NCBI GenBank assembly: GCA_026400815.1
Contig: JAPLOI010000023.1
Span: 1-32,773, forward strand
From: Alphaproteobacteria bacterium
GTDB taxonomy: Bacteria; Pseudomonadota; Alphaproteobacteria; Acetobacterales; Acetobacteraceae
Direction: 5' to 3'
Length of the DNA: 32,773 bases
The notes below the pieces were generated by a model, which saw only the letters and a list, made by a program, of their open reading frames with translations, was not told where the DNA came from and did not search any database. Both the position numbers and the translations under genes were made by a program. Below, in pieces: positions 18,434 through 25,675 of this stretch (the first letter of the stretch is position 1; every line of letters begins with the position of its first letter).

Positions 18434-18993
18434 GCTTGAGCGATCCCGGGGAACGCGACGCCGTGATCACGGTGGAACGCGTGACCGACCTCTCGGAAGA
18501 CGACCTCTCCGCCCTGTGCGAGGCCGCCGATGCCGCCATCATCGAGGGCGGCGGCTTCGGCTGGGTGCATCCGCCGGGCCGGCAGGCGATGGAGCGCTAC
18601 TTCCGCGGCCTGATGCTGGTGCCGGAGCGCGAATTGTATGGCGCGCGCATGGATGGGCTGCTGGTCGGCTCCGCCCAGCTGGTGCGCCCGCCGCGCAACA
18701 ACGAGGCGCAGGCTTTCGCCGCCCAGGTGATGCACGGCTTCGTCGCCCCCTATGCCCGCGGCCACGGCGTTGCCCGCCTGCTGATGCAGCGGGTGGAGGA
18801 AGGTGCGCGGGCACTGGGCTACCACGTGCTGAACCTCGATGTGCGGGCCACCCAGGCAGTGGCGATCGCGCTGTATGAGAGCATGGGCTACACGCGCTGG
18901 GGTGAGCATCCGATCTATGCCCGGGTGAACGGCCAAACCGTGCCCGGCTACTTCTACTACAAGGTGCTGCAGGCCGGCGGGCGGATCGCCTGA
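18430..18993 (+). CDS. GNAT family N-acetyltransferase in the his operon
   Basis: 187 aa, GCN5-related acetyltransferase fold. The acetyl-CoA pyrophosphate loop is [16 protein letters not shown] (about 105-120), followed by the [22 protein letters not shown] strand-helix (in parts) and a Tyr-rich C-terminus (GYFYYKVL). The N-terminal half contains [11 protein letters not shown] and PERELYGAR. The acceptor is unknown. It is locked in the operon by 4-bp overlap with hisH (ATGA) and 1-bp overlap with hisA (TGATG), so it is made together with histidine enzymes. Whether it acts on a histidine-pathway compound is open. Confidence 0.85.
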   Translation: MSLSDPGERDAVITVERVTDLSEDDLSALCEAADAAIIEGGGFGWVHPPGRQAMERYFRGLMLVPERELYGARMDGLLVGSAQLVRPPRNNEAQAFAAQVMHGFVAPYARGHGVARLLMQRVEEGARALGYHVLNLDVRATQAVAIALYESMGYTRWGEHPIYARVNGQTVPGYFYYKVLQAGGRIA

Positions 18994-19736
18994 TGGCCCT
19001 CACGCTCTACCCCGCCATCGACCTGAAGGACGGCGCCTGCGTGCGGTTGCGCCGCGGCGAGATGGACGATGCCACCGTCTATTCCGCCGATCCCGGCGCG
19101 CAGGCGCGGGCCTGGCAGGCCTCCGGCTGCGCCTGGCTGCATGTGGTGGACCTCAACGGCGCCTTCGCCGGGCGCTCGATGAACGGCGATGCGGTGCGGG
19201 CCATCCTGGCGAACGTGACCGTGCCGGTGCAGCTCGGCGGCGGCATCCGCGACATGGCGGGCATTGCCGCCTGGTTGGAGGCGGGCATCAGCCGCGTGAT
19301 CCTCGGCAGCGCCGCAGCCAAGAACCCGGCCCTGGTGCGCGAAGCCTGCGCCGCCTTCCCCGGCCGCATCGCGGTGGGCATCGATGCGCGCGACGGGTTC
19401 GTGGCCACGGAAGGCTGGGCCGAGACCTCCAGCCTGCCGGCGGTGGAGCTTGCGCTGAAGTTCGAGGATGCCGGTGTGGCGGCCATCATCTTCACCGATA
19501 TCGGCCGCGACGGGATGCTGGGCGGGCTGAACCTGGACCAGACGATGGACCTCGCCGCGCGCATCTCGACCCCGGTGATCGCCTCGGGCGGGGTGGGGTC
19601 GATGGACGATATCCTGGCCCTGCGCGACCGTGCCGCCGGGCTGGCATCCGGGCGAATCGATGGCGTGATCGTCGGCCGTGCTTTGTACGACGGGCGGGTC
19701 GATCCCGCCGAAATCCTGCGCAGCCTCGCCACCTAA
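18993..19736 (+). CDS. hisA: ProFAR isomerase HisA
   Basis: 247 aa, (beta-alpha)8 barrel isomerase of histidine synthesis. Catalytic Asp10 is in YPAIDLKDG and the second acid lies in [10 protein letters not shown] (about 169). Other barrel marks are [23 protein letters not shown] and VIASGGVGS. The start overlaps the GNAT stop by one base. Downstream, a 114-bp gap separates it from hisF, the only real gap in the his operon, and it contains a hairpin. Confidence 0.97.
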   Translation: MALTLYPAIDLKDGACVRLRRGEMDDATVYSADPGAQARAWQASGCAWLHVVDLNGAFAGRSMNGDAVRAILANVTVPVQLGGGIRDMAGIAAWLEAGISRVILGSAAAKNPALVREACAAFPGRIAVGIDARDGFVATEGWAETSSLPAVELALKFEDAGVAAIIFTDIGRDGMLGGLNLDQTMDLAARISTPVIASGGVGSMDDILALRDRAAGLASGRIDGVIVGRALYDGRVDPAEILRSLAT

Positions 19737-19761
19737 CCGGATCACTCCCAGACTTGTCGAG

Positions 19762-19791
19762 GTGCGGAATCATGGCCGCGCCATGTCGCAC
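19762..19791 (+). other. Hairpin in the hisA-hisF gap
   Basis: Outer stem GTGCG/CGCAC encloses inner stem CATGGC/GCCATG around a CGC loop, with a 4-nt internal asymmetry (GAAT). It is followed by GTTCTTCGCTTG, not a full T run. It may be a weak attenuator or RNA processing/stability site, or mark a secondary promoter region for hisF-hisE-HIT. Confidence 0.35.
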
Positions 19792-19850
19792 GTTCTTCGC
19801 TTGCACAGCCGGACGCTTCCGCGCAAACACACTTGTCTAGAGGTGTTCCA

Positions 19851-20618
19851 GTGCTGAAACTACGCGTCATCCCCTGCCTGGATGTGAAGGACGGTCGCGT
19901 CGTGAAGGGCGTGAACTTCGTTTCGTTGCGCGACGCCGGCGACCCGGTGGAGCAGGCGGCGCTGTACGACGCCGCCGGGGCCGATGAGCTCACCTTCCTC
20001 GACATCACCGCCAGCCACGAGAATCGCGACACCATCCTGGATGTGGTCAGCCGGACCGCCGCGCGCGTGTTCCTGCCGCTGACCGTGGGCGGCGGCATCC
20101 GCGCGGTGGAAGACATGCGCCGCCTGCTGCTGGCCGGGGCGGACAAGTGCAGCATCAACTCCGCCGCCGTCGCCCGGCCGGAACTGGTGGCGGAGGCCGC
20201 GACCAAGTTCGGCAGCCAATGCGTGGTGGTCGCCGTCGATGCCAAGCGCACGGGCGATGGCTGGCACGTCTTCACCCATGGCGGCCGGCGCGACACCGGC
20301 ATCGATGCCGTGGAATGGTGCCGCCGCGTGGTGGCCCTCGGCGCGGGCGAGATCCTGCTGACCAGCATGGATCGCGACGGCACCGGGCAGGGTTTCGACC
20401 TCGAGCTGCTCCGCCAGGTCTGCGGCGCGGTGCGCGTGCCGGTGGTTGCCTCTGGCGGCGTTGGCACGCTGGAGCATTTCGTGGAGGGCGCGCAGGCCGG
20501 AGCCACCGGGCTGCTGGCCGCCAGTGTTTTCCATTTCGGCACCTTCACCATCGCGCAGGTGAAGAACACGCTGCACCAAGCCGGGTTGCCCGTGCGCCTG
20601 CCGCGCGCCGCAGCCTAG
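19851..20618 (+). CDS. hisF: Imidazole glycerol phosphate synthase, cyclase subunit HisF
   Basis: 255 aa, (beta-alpha)8 barrel partner of HisH that makes imidazole glycerol phosphate and AICAR. Visible are [19 protein letters not shown] with catalytic Asp11, [35 protein letters not shown] with the second Asp, [13 protein letters not shown] and [11 protein letters not shown]. The GTG at 19851 is taken as start because [11 protein letters not shown] matches the family N-terminus and AGAGG lies 8 bp upstream. An in-frame TTG at 19833 is less likely. hisE follows after 16 bp. Confidence 0.97.
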   Translation: MLKLRVIPCLDVKDGRVVKGVNFVSLRDAGDPVEQAALYDAAGADELTFLDITASHENRDTILDVVSRTAARVFLPLTVGGGIRAVEDMRRLLLAGADKCSINSAAVARPELVAEAATKFGSQCVVVAVDAKRTGDGWHVFTHGGRRDTGIDAVEWCRRVVALGAGEILLTSMDRDGTGQGFDLELLRQVCGAVRVPVVASGGVGTLEHFVEGAQAGATGLLAASVFHFGTFTIAQVKNTLHQAGLPVRLPRAAA

Positions 20619-20634
20619 GGGAATCCGAGCCGCC

Positions 20635-21213
20635 ATGGGCAAGTCCGCCAAGAAGCGCATTCCCGCTGCTGCCCCTGCCGAGGGCGATGCCACAGCCGCG
20701 CCCGCCCGGAAGCCCGGCGCCAAGAAGGCCACTGCCAAGAAAGCCGCCACCAAGAAAGCCACGGCCAAGAAGACCGCCGGGCAGAAGGCCGCCCGCCGCC
20801 TCGCCGCCCTGGCCGCCCCCGCCGCATTGTCGCCGCCGATGGCCGTCGGCGCCTCGTCCGCCGTGCTCGACCGGCTGTGGGCCGTGGTGCACGACCGCCG
20901 CACCGCCGACCCGGAGGTCTCCCACTCCGCCCGCCTGCTGCGCCGCGGCACCGCAAAGGTGGCGCAGAAATTCGGCGAGGAAGCCGTGGAATGCCTGATC
21001 GAGGCCGTCAGCGGCAACCGAGATGCCCTGATCGCTGAAAGTGCCGATGTACTCTACCACCTCATGGTCATGTGGGTGAACGCCGGCGTCCGCCCGGAGG
21101 AAGTCTGGGCCGAGCTGCAGCGCCGGGAAGGCGTCTCCGGCGTGGCCGAGAAGGCCTCCCGCGCCCGCACCCTGCCCCTGGAACTCGGCCTGGGCACCAC
21201 CAAGATCCCCTGA
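20635..21213 (+). CDS. hisE: Phosphoribosyl-ATP pyrophosphatase HisE with histone-H1-like N-terminal tail
   Basis: 192 aa, much longer than ordinary HisE (about 105-110). Residues about 75-178 form the HisE domain: [38 protein letters not shown] and [13 protein letters not shown], with the metal-binding acidic residues. It hydrolyses phosphoribosyl-ATP. Residues 1-70 are a low-complexity, basic tail made of Lys, Ala, Thr and Pro, with [17 protein letters not shown] at 30-46 and 13 lysines in the first 51 residues, like histone H1 or bacterial H1-like proteins. The ATG at 20635 has an AGGGGAA site upstream, and the later Met69 has none, so the tail is probably translated. Possible roles are nucleic-acid binding or solubility; none is shown. 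Confidence 0.92.
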   Translation: MGKSAKKRIPAAAPAEGDATAAPARKPGAKKATAKKAATKKATAKKTAGQKAARRLAALAAPAALSPPMAVGASSAVLDRLWAVVHDRRTADPEVSHSARLLRRGTAKVAQKFGEEAVECLIEAVSGNRDALIAESADVLYHLMVMWVNAGVRPEEVWAELQRREGVSGVAEKASRARTLPLELGLGTTKIP

Positions 21214-21235
21214 TCCCCCTGCAGGAGACACGACC

Positions 21236-21613
21236 ATGCCGGTGAAGGGCACAGGCGAGTACGACGACACCAACATCTTCGCGCGCATCCTGCGCGGTGA
21301 GATCCCGTGCCGGAAAGTGCATGAGGATGCGTGGTCGCTCGCCTTCCACGACATCAACCCGCAGGCGCCCACCCATGTGCTGGTGATCCCGCGCGGCCGC
21401 TACATCTCCTGGGCCGATTTCTCCGCGCGCGCGAGCGAGGCGGAGATCGCGGGCTTTGTCCGCGCCGTGGGCCAGGTGGCGCGCGACCTCGGCCTGGAAG
21501 CGCCAGGCTACCGGCTGCTGGCCAATATCGGCGAACACGCCGGGCAGGAGGTGCCGCATTTGCATGTGCACCTGTTCGCCGGGCACGCCCTGGGGCCAAT
21601 GCTGGCGCGGTAA
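21236..21613 (+). CDS. HIT family protein (HinT-like nucleotide hydrolase)
   Basis: 125 aa. The HIT motif HLHVHLF gives His108, His110 and His112, and NIFARILRGEIPCRKVHED is the typical N-terminus of the HinT/PKCI branch. These enzymes hydrolyse AMP-linked amines and similar nucleotides. Cys at position 25 matches the zinc-type remnant in some members. A clear AGGAGA lies 9 bp before the ATG. It is the last gene of the his operon, 22 bp after hisE. HIT genes next to hisE are a recurring arrangement in alphaproteobacteria. Tandem hairpins follow the stop. Confidence 0.92.
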   Translation: MPVKGTGEYDDTNIFARILRGEIPCRKVHEDAWSLAFHDINPQAPTHVLVIPRGRYISWADFSARASEAEIAGFVRAVGQVARDLGLEAPGYRLLANIGEHAGQEVPHLHVHLFAGHALGPMLAR

Positions 21614-21615
21614 GG

Positions 21616-21670
21616 CCAGGGCTCTGCCCTGGACCCGCAAAGGGCCGGCGGCCCTTTGATCCCTATTTTT
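21616..21670 (+). terminator. Tandem hairpins ending the his operon
   Basis: Two perfect hairpins follow the HIT stop: CCAGGGC-TCT-GCCCTGG (21616-21632) and AAAGGGCC-GGC-GGCCCTTT (21639-21657), then GATCCCTATTTTT. The wording CAGGGCTCTGCCCTGGACCC recurs, from memory, between genes in many alphaproteobacterial genomes, so it may be both terminator and repeat. Confidence 0.65.
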
Positions 21671-21778
21671 AAGTATGATCGCTTGGTCTTGGGATGGTGG
21701 TGCGCTCTGGGCGTGAGTCGTCGCCGCGGGACGCGGGGTTTTTGCGACGGATTCGGGGTGATTTTGGGCGTGCGGCGG

Positions 21779-22144
21779 CTATGGGGGGGCGCGGGCGGCC
21801 TGGGTGGGGCGGAGTTTGGGCGCGCGGTGGCCGGACAGGGCCATGCCCTCGGCGCGGTCGCAGCGCATCAGCCAGCCGAGCCGGGCGCGGCGGCGGAACA
21901 GCCGGCGCAGGACATAGGGATCCCAATCGGAGTCCGGGTCTTCGGTGGGGTCGGTGGTGAGGGAGAGGAGCCAGTCCTTGTGCGGGCGGCGCATGGCGCG
22001 GCGCGTGGCTGAAGCGGCCGAGAAGGCGGCGAACAGGGCCAGCAGAAGGAGCTTGAGGGCGGCCGGAATCTGGGCGTGCATGATCGCCCGCGCCCGGGGG
22101 CGCGGTGCGTCGGCGTCGCTCGGTGCGGCGGCATTCTGTGGCAT
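21779..22144 (-). CDS. Hypothetical protein with one hydrophobic helix
   Basis: 121 aa from the ATG at 22144. An Ala/Pro/Arg-rich start is followed by a hydrophobic stretch AALKLLLLALFAAFSAASA, then a hydrophilic part with DWLLSLTTDPTEDPDSDWDPY and Arg-rich LRRLFRRRARLGWLM. An internal ATG at 22081 (MHAQIPAALKLL) would put the hydrophobic stretch at the N-terminus like a signal anchor and is a reasonable alternative start. No strong ribosome site is seen at either. No family was recognised. It lies alone between the his operon terminator (convergent) and a repeat island. Confidence 0.5.
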   Translation of the reverse strand: MPQNAAAPSDADAPRPRARAIMHAQIPAALKLLLLALFAAFSAASATRRAMRRPHKDWLLSLTTDPTEDPDSDWDPYVLRRLFRRRARLGWLMRCDRAEGMALSGHRAPKLRPTQAARAPP

Positions 22145-22250
22145 CACTGATAACTATCGCACAGGCAAGGCCGGAGGAGAAAGGAATTTTTTACGTACGT
22201 ACTCTGGATGTGCGAGTCTTGCTCACCTTGGCATGGCGCGGAGAAGCGTG

Positions 22251-22277
22251 GGTCCTTCGCCTTCGGCTCAGAATGAC
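22251..22277 (-). repeat. REP-like short repeat
   Basis: The reverse strand reads GTCATTCTGAGCCGAAGGCG then AAGGACC. This is the GTCATT-(C/G)-GAGC...GAAGG-A-CC type of short interspersed repeat known from many proteobacterial intergenic regions (from memory). It shares its head and overall plan with the repeat at 22420-22454. Confidence 0.6.
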
Positions 22278-22288
22278 AGAAATGCAGA

Positions 22289-22375
22289 AACGCCCCGCTC
22301 TCCGTTCGGAGAAGCGAGGCGTTAACGTGCGGACGAATAACAGTCTTTTTGCTTCTTTTTCTTCAGAAAAAGAAG
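22289..22375. repeat. Composite hairpin repeat, copy 3 (partial)
   Basis: A central-type hairpin at 22289-22323 (AACGCC...GGCGTT outer stem, CTCCG-TT-CGGAG tip, one bulge and one mismatch) is followed by module 2 at 22352-22375 (CTTCTTTTTCT / AGAAAAAGAAG, perfect 11-bp stem), preceded by AGTCTTTTTG as in the other copies. Module 1 is missing or reduced to TTTTGGTTCTC at 22383-22393. Short REP-like repeats flank it on both sides. Confidence 0.65.
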
Positions 22376-22419
22376 AGTCTTGTTTTGGTTCTCATGACCG
22401 ATGCTACGGCGGCGAGAAA

Positions 22420-22454
22420 GGCCTGGATTGCTTCGCTTCGCTCGCAATGACGGG
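22420..22454 (-). repeat. REP-like short repeat
   Basis: The reverse strand reads CCCGTCATTGCGAGCGAAGC then GAAGCAATCCAGGCC, a form of the widespread intergenic repeat GTCATTGCGAGCGAAGCGAAGCAATC-type (split here; recognised from memory). Together with 22251-22277 and the composite hairpin it makes the 380-bp gap 22145-22524 a repeat island with no convincing gene. Confidence 0.7.
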
Positions 22455-22490
22455 GGCGTGATGGGGCGGTGGTTGGTATCAGGCTGATCG

Positions 22491-22518
22491 AGGGCGGCGG
22501 GGGTAGTCCCGCCGCCCT
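22491..22518 (-). terminator. Stem-loop downstream of homospermidine synthase
   Basis: Perfect 11-bp inverted repeat AGGGCGGCGGG / CCCGCCGCCCT with a 6-nt loop, 7 bp beyond the homospermidine synthase stop. There is no T run on the minus strand, so it may act as a strong-stem terminator or 3'-end stabiliser. Confidence 0.6.
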
Positions 22519-22524
22519 GTTTCG

Positions 22525-23946
22525 TCAGGCCACCCGGAAGTTGGCGAACTGCCACGGGCAGGCGCTGTCCAGCTGCTCCGCGAACAGGCCGCCGCGGTCT
22601 TCCAGCGGCGTCCAGTTGCTGTAGGCGCCGACCACGTCGCCGAGGTAGGGCCCGGCGATTTCCAGCACTCGGGCATGGTCGAGCTGGTCTGCTTCCACCA
22701 CGCCGGCCTGCGGGTTCTCGATCGCCCAGATCATGCCGCCCAGCACGGCGGCCGTGACCTGCAGGGAGGTGGCGTTGTTGTGTGGCGCCAGCGCGCGGGC
22801 CTGTTCGATCGACAGGCGCGAGCCGTACCAGTAGGCGCCGCGGGCATGGCCCATCAGCAGCACGCCCAGCTCATCGATGCCGCTGGTGATTTCGCGCATC
22901 ATGAGGCGCTGCTGGGCCTGCATGCTCCAGTTCTTGCCCGCCAGCTCGTGCAGCGACAGCACCGCGTCGTCGCAGGGGTGGTAGGCGTAGTGGACGGTCG
23001 GCCGGTAGCGGACCTTTGCCCCCTCTGGGCCGCCATCCTGCAGCGTGTAGTAGTCGGCGATCGAGATTGCTTCGTTGTGGGTGATCAGGAAGCCGTGGAA
23101 GGGGCCTTCCAGCGGCGTCCAGCTGCGCACGCGCGTGGCCGCGCCGCGGCGGTTGAGCCAGATCGCCGCACCGCAGCCGAAGACGTGCTCGCGCCCGTCT
23201 TCCGGCAGCGCCTTTTCATGCGTGCCCCAGCCCAGCTCGGCCGGCTGGTTGCCTTCGCCGACGAAGCCGTCGATCGACCAGGTGTTGACGAACTCGCCGG
23301 GCTTCTTGGCGATGTCGGCCGTTTGCGTGTCGCGCTCGGCGATGTGGATCACCTTCACGCCCAGCGTATCGGCCAGCTTCGCCCAGCCCTCGCGGGTGGT
23401 GGGGGCGGTGGCGTTCTGCCCGCTATCCGCGGCCAGGTTCAGCAGGGCCTGCTTGACGAAATGCGAGACCAGGCCGGGGTTGGCGCCATGCGTCATCACC
23501 GCGGTGGGGTCCGCCGCGCCCGGGCGCACCAGGGCGAGCGCGCTTTCGCGCAGCGCGTAGTTGCTGCGCAGCGCCGGCGGCAGGGTGGGGTCGGTGTAGC
23601 CGCCGGCCCAGGGCTCCACGCAGGTATCGAGGTACAGCGCGCCGAGCTCGCGGCACAGCTCCACCAGCGCGACGGACGAGACGTCCACCGACAGGTTGAG
23701 CAGGAAGTCGCCGCGGCCGAGGCGGGCCGAGAGCACGGCGCGGTAGTTCTCGCGCGTGATCGGCTGCACCGCGTGGGCGATGCCATGGGCGGCCGCCACC
23801 TCGGCGCCGCGGTCGTCGGCGCTGAGGATGGTGATCCGCTCGCGCGGCATGTCGATGTGGCGCAGGATCAGCGGCAGCACGCCCTGGCCGATGCTGCCGA
23901 AGCCGAGCATCACCAGGCGGCCCTGGAAGGTCGCGTGAACAGTCAT
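22525..23946 (-). CDS. hss: Homospermidine synthase
   Basis: 473 aa, typical for bacterial homospermidine synthase, which joins aminobutyl groups from putrescine (or spermidine) in an NAD-dependent reaction to make sym-homospermidine. The Rossmann loop is GFGSIGQG (15-22). Family blocks include LNLSVDVSSVALVELCRELG, YLDTCVEPWAGGY, MTHGANPGLVSHFVKQAL and YHPCDDAVLSLHEL (some in parts). The ATG at 23946 has a perfect AAAGGAG upstream. It lies 33 bp downstream of the ornithine decarboxylase gene on the same strand, so the enzyme's putrescine supply is made from the same transcript. A stem-loop ends the unit. Confidence 0.95.
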   Translation of the reverse strand: MTVHATFQGRLVMLGFGSIGQGVLPLILRHIDMPRERITILSADDRGAEVAAAHGIAHAVQPITRENYRAVLSARLGRGDFLLNLSVDVSSVALVELCRELGALYLDTCVEPWAGGYTDPTLPPALRSNYALRESALALVRPGAADPTAVMTHGANPGLVSHFVKQALLNLAADSGQNATAPTTREGWAKLADTLGVKVIHIAERDTQTADIAKKPGEFVNTWSIDGFVGEGNQPAELGWGTHEKALPEDGREHVFGCGAAIWLNRRGAATRVRSWTPLEGPFHGFLITHNEAISIADYYTLQDGGPEGAKVRYRPTVHYAYHPCDDAVLSLHELAGKNWSMQAQQRLMMREITSGIDELGVLLMGHARGAYWYGSRLSIEQARALAPHNNATSLQVTAAVLGGMIWAIENPQAGVVEADQLDHARVLEIAGPYLGDVVGAYSNWTPLEDRGGLFAEQLDSACPWQFANFRVA

Positions 23947-23979
23947 GGCAAGCTCCTTTCGGGAGTGGGTGTGCGGAGG

Positions 23980-25227
23980 TTAGGCCGCGTCGAAGAGGGC
24001 CGCGTCGAAGGGTACCGCGTCGAAGGCGGGGTCGCAGACTTCGGCCACGCGGGCGCGGTCGAAGCCGTTGAAGGCGGTGCGCAGGCAGGCGCCGTAGGCG
24101 CCGAGCTGGCCGATCTCGATCCAGTCGCCCTCGGCGATGTCCTCGGGCAGCCAGAACGGGCCGCGCATCACGTCGGCGCTGTCGCAGGTGGGGCCGAAGA
24201 AGCTGAACCCACGCACCACGCCCGACGGCGCGGCGCCGGCGGGGCGGAGGCAGCGCACGGGGTAGCGGAAGCCCAGCGCCCCGGCATCGGCGAGGCTGCC
24301 GTAGACGCCATCGTTGATGTAGAGCGCATCATCGCGGCGCGCCTGCACCTGCACGACGACGGAGGCGCCGCCGGCGACCAGCGCGCGGCCGGGCTCGGCC
24401 CACAGCTTCGCCCCGGGCAGGCCCAGCGCATCGAACGCCTCCTCGATCTCGGCCATGAAGGCGCCGAGCGGCGGCAGCTCGACATCGGGATAGACGACGG
24501 GGAAGCCGCCGCCGACATCCACGATCTCCACCGCCACGCCGGCCTCGGCGATCGCCGCGCCGGCCAGCGCCATCGCCAGCCGCCATGCGACGGGGTCCAG
24601 GCATTGCGAGCCGACATGGAAGGCGATGCCGAGGCGGGACGCCACCGGGCGGGCGGCGCGCAGCAGCGCCACCGCTTCCTCGTGCTCCGCGCCGAACTTG
24701 CCGGAGAGGTCCAGCACCGCGCCGCCCTTGGGCAGGGCGAGGCGCACGACCAGGCCGAGCGCGCCTTCCACCCCGGTGGCCGCGGTTTCGCGCAGGATCT
24801 TCTCCAGCTCATCGCGGGAATCGAGCACGAAGTCGCGCACGCCATGGCGCGCCCAGGCCTCACGGATCGCGCCGCGCGCCTTCACCGGGTGCATGAAGTG
24901 GATCTCGGCATCGGCGAACATGGTGCGCACCAGCGCGACCTCGGCCGGGGAGGCGCAGTCGAAATGGCGCACGCCGCCCTCCCACAGGGCGCGCAGCACC
25001 GCCGGGTCTGGGTTGCACTTCACGGCATAGAGCACGTCGCCCGGGAAGGCCTGCACGAAGGTCTCGGCGGTGGCGGACAGCACGGCCGGGCGCAGGCAGT
25101 GGACAGGCTCCTCCGGGCGCAGCGCGGCCACCAGGTCGGCGACGGTGGGCAGCGCTTCGGGGAGCTCGGCCGACAGCACCGGACGGCGGAGGGGGGAGAC
25201 GGCGGAACGGGCACGGAGGCTCGACAT
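23980..25227 (-). CDS. Ornithine decarboxylase, fold type III PLP enzyme
   Basis: 415 aa; converts ornithine to putrescine. The PLP lysine is Lys70 in YAVKCNPDP; other landmarks are HVGSQ (204-208), GGGFP (239-243, phosphate loop), AEPGRALV, YINDGVYGS and the catalytic FFGPTCDSAD with Cys348 and Asp349. This C-terminal set marks the eukaryotic-type ODC group rather than diaminopimelate decarboxylase; some members also use lysine. The ATG at 25227 (MSSLRARSAV) has GAGGA 9 bp upstream. The extreme C-terminus is built from an in-frame 15-bp triplicate (FDAV-PFDAA-LFDAA). A long structured leader precedes the gene, and homospermidine synthase follows 33 bp downstream. Confidence 0.93.
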   Translation of the reverse strand: MSSLRARSAVSPLRRPVLSAELPEALPTVADLVAALRPEEPVHCLRPAVLSATAETFVQAFPGDVLYAVKCNPDPAVLRALWEGGVRHFDCASPAEVALVRTMFADAEIHFMHPVKARGAIREAWARHGVRDFVLDSRDELEKILRETAATGVEGALGLVVRLALPKGGAVLDLSGKFGAEHEEAVALLRAARPVASRLGIAFHVGSQCLDPVAWRLAMALAGAAIAEAGVAVEIVDVGGGFPVVYPDVELPPLGAFMAEIEEAFDALGLPGAKLWAEPGRALVAGGASVVVQVQARRDDALYINDGVYGSLADAGALGFRYPVRCLRPAGAAPSGVVRGFSFFGPTCDSADVMRGPFWLPEDIAEGDWIEIGQLGAYGACLRTAFNGFDRARVAEVCDPAFDAVPFDAALFDAA

Positions 25228-25252
25228 CGCAACAATCCTCGCGACAGTGCGC

Positions 25253-25636
25253 TTGCGCATCGGGGATGCGCAAACTGCCTGCACATCTTCGATGTGCAAG
25301 CGGGACCATGGGGAATGAAACAGGCTTGGCGCGGCGCCCACAGGGAAAACCCATGTGGCGCCGGCGGCAGGCTCAGGCGATGCGAGGTCTTCGCATGGCC
25401 AACGACCCTTCAACAGACATTCGGCACTTCCCTTGCGACCCCGGCCCCACGATGGGCCGGACCGGACGAAAAGGACGCGTTCGTCGTTGCTGTGCCCTGG
25501 AGACAATCCTCCCAGGCGGGCTCGCGGCACGTGCGGGTGCGTCGGCGATCCGCCGTGGCACCCTTCAGGGGAGCGCCTCGGCGGACGAGGTTTTTATGCG
25601 ATGGGGGCCCAAAGGTGCATTGCGATTTTGGGACCC
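25253..25636 (-). promoter_or_regulatory. Structured leader of ornithine decarboxylase (candidate speF-type RNA)
   Basis: The 448-bp gap between agmatinase and ornithine decarboxylase holds many hairpins. Positions in transcript order on the minus strand: 25605-25636 (GGGCCCAAA/TTTGGG-A-CCC), 25576-25590 (CCTCG/CGAGG), 25496-25516 (CCTGGAG/CTCCCAGG), 25465-25485 (GACGAA/TTCGTC), 25441-25460 (CCGGCCC/GGGCCGG), 25380-25396 (ATGCGA/TCGCAT), 25333-25362 (GGCGCC-ACA-GGG tip AAAA), 25280-25298 (TGCACATC/GATGTGCA) and 25253-25273 (TTGCGCATC/GATGCGCAA). The last two are similar, adjacent and just before the ribosome site. A cis-regulatory RNA called speF is known upstream of ornithine decarboxylase genes in alphaproteobacteria. 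The location fits, but I cannot compare the consensus here. It should regulate the gene in response to a polyamine-pathway signal. Confidence 0.65.
25373..25420 (-). CDS. Possible leader peptide in the ornithine decarboxylase leader
   Basis: A 15-codon frame, MSVEGSLAMRRPRIA then TGA, begins at the ATG at 25420 with AAGGGAAG about 6 bp upstream. It lies about 145 nt before the ornithine decarboxylase start. The last residues are Arg-rich (RRPRIA) and a small hairpin (25380-25396) overlaps them. In E. coli, speF is controlled by a leader peptide that senses ornithine; a similar logic is imaginable here, but sequence similarity is not claimed. An internal ATG (MRRPRIA) is an alternative start. 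Confidence 0.35.
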   Translation of the reverse strand: MSVEGSLAMRRPRIA

Positions 25637-25675
25637 GAGGCAGGACCCCTCTGCATGGTTACGTTTGGGACAGGT

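Noticed and set aside
22105-22461. 118-codon plus-strand frame in the repeat island
   Set aside because: Its translation (SLFASFSSEKEES, GLDCFASLAMTGA) is simply the hairpin and REP-like repeats read as protein, a well-known annotation artefact.
23980-25227. Diaminopimelate decarboxylase (lysA) or carboxynorspermidine decarboxylase
   Set aside because: The GPTCDSAD catalytic segment and the neighbouring homospermidine synthase favour ornithine decarboxylase; some lysine activity cannot be excluded.
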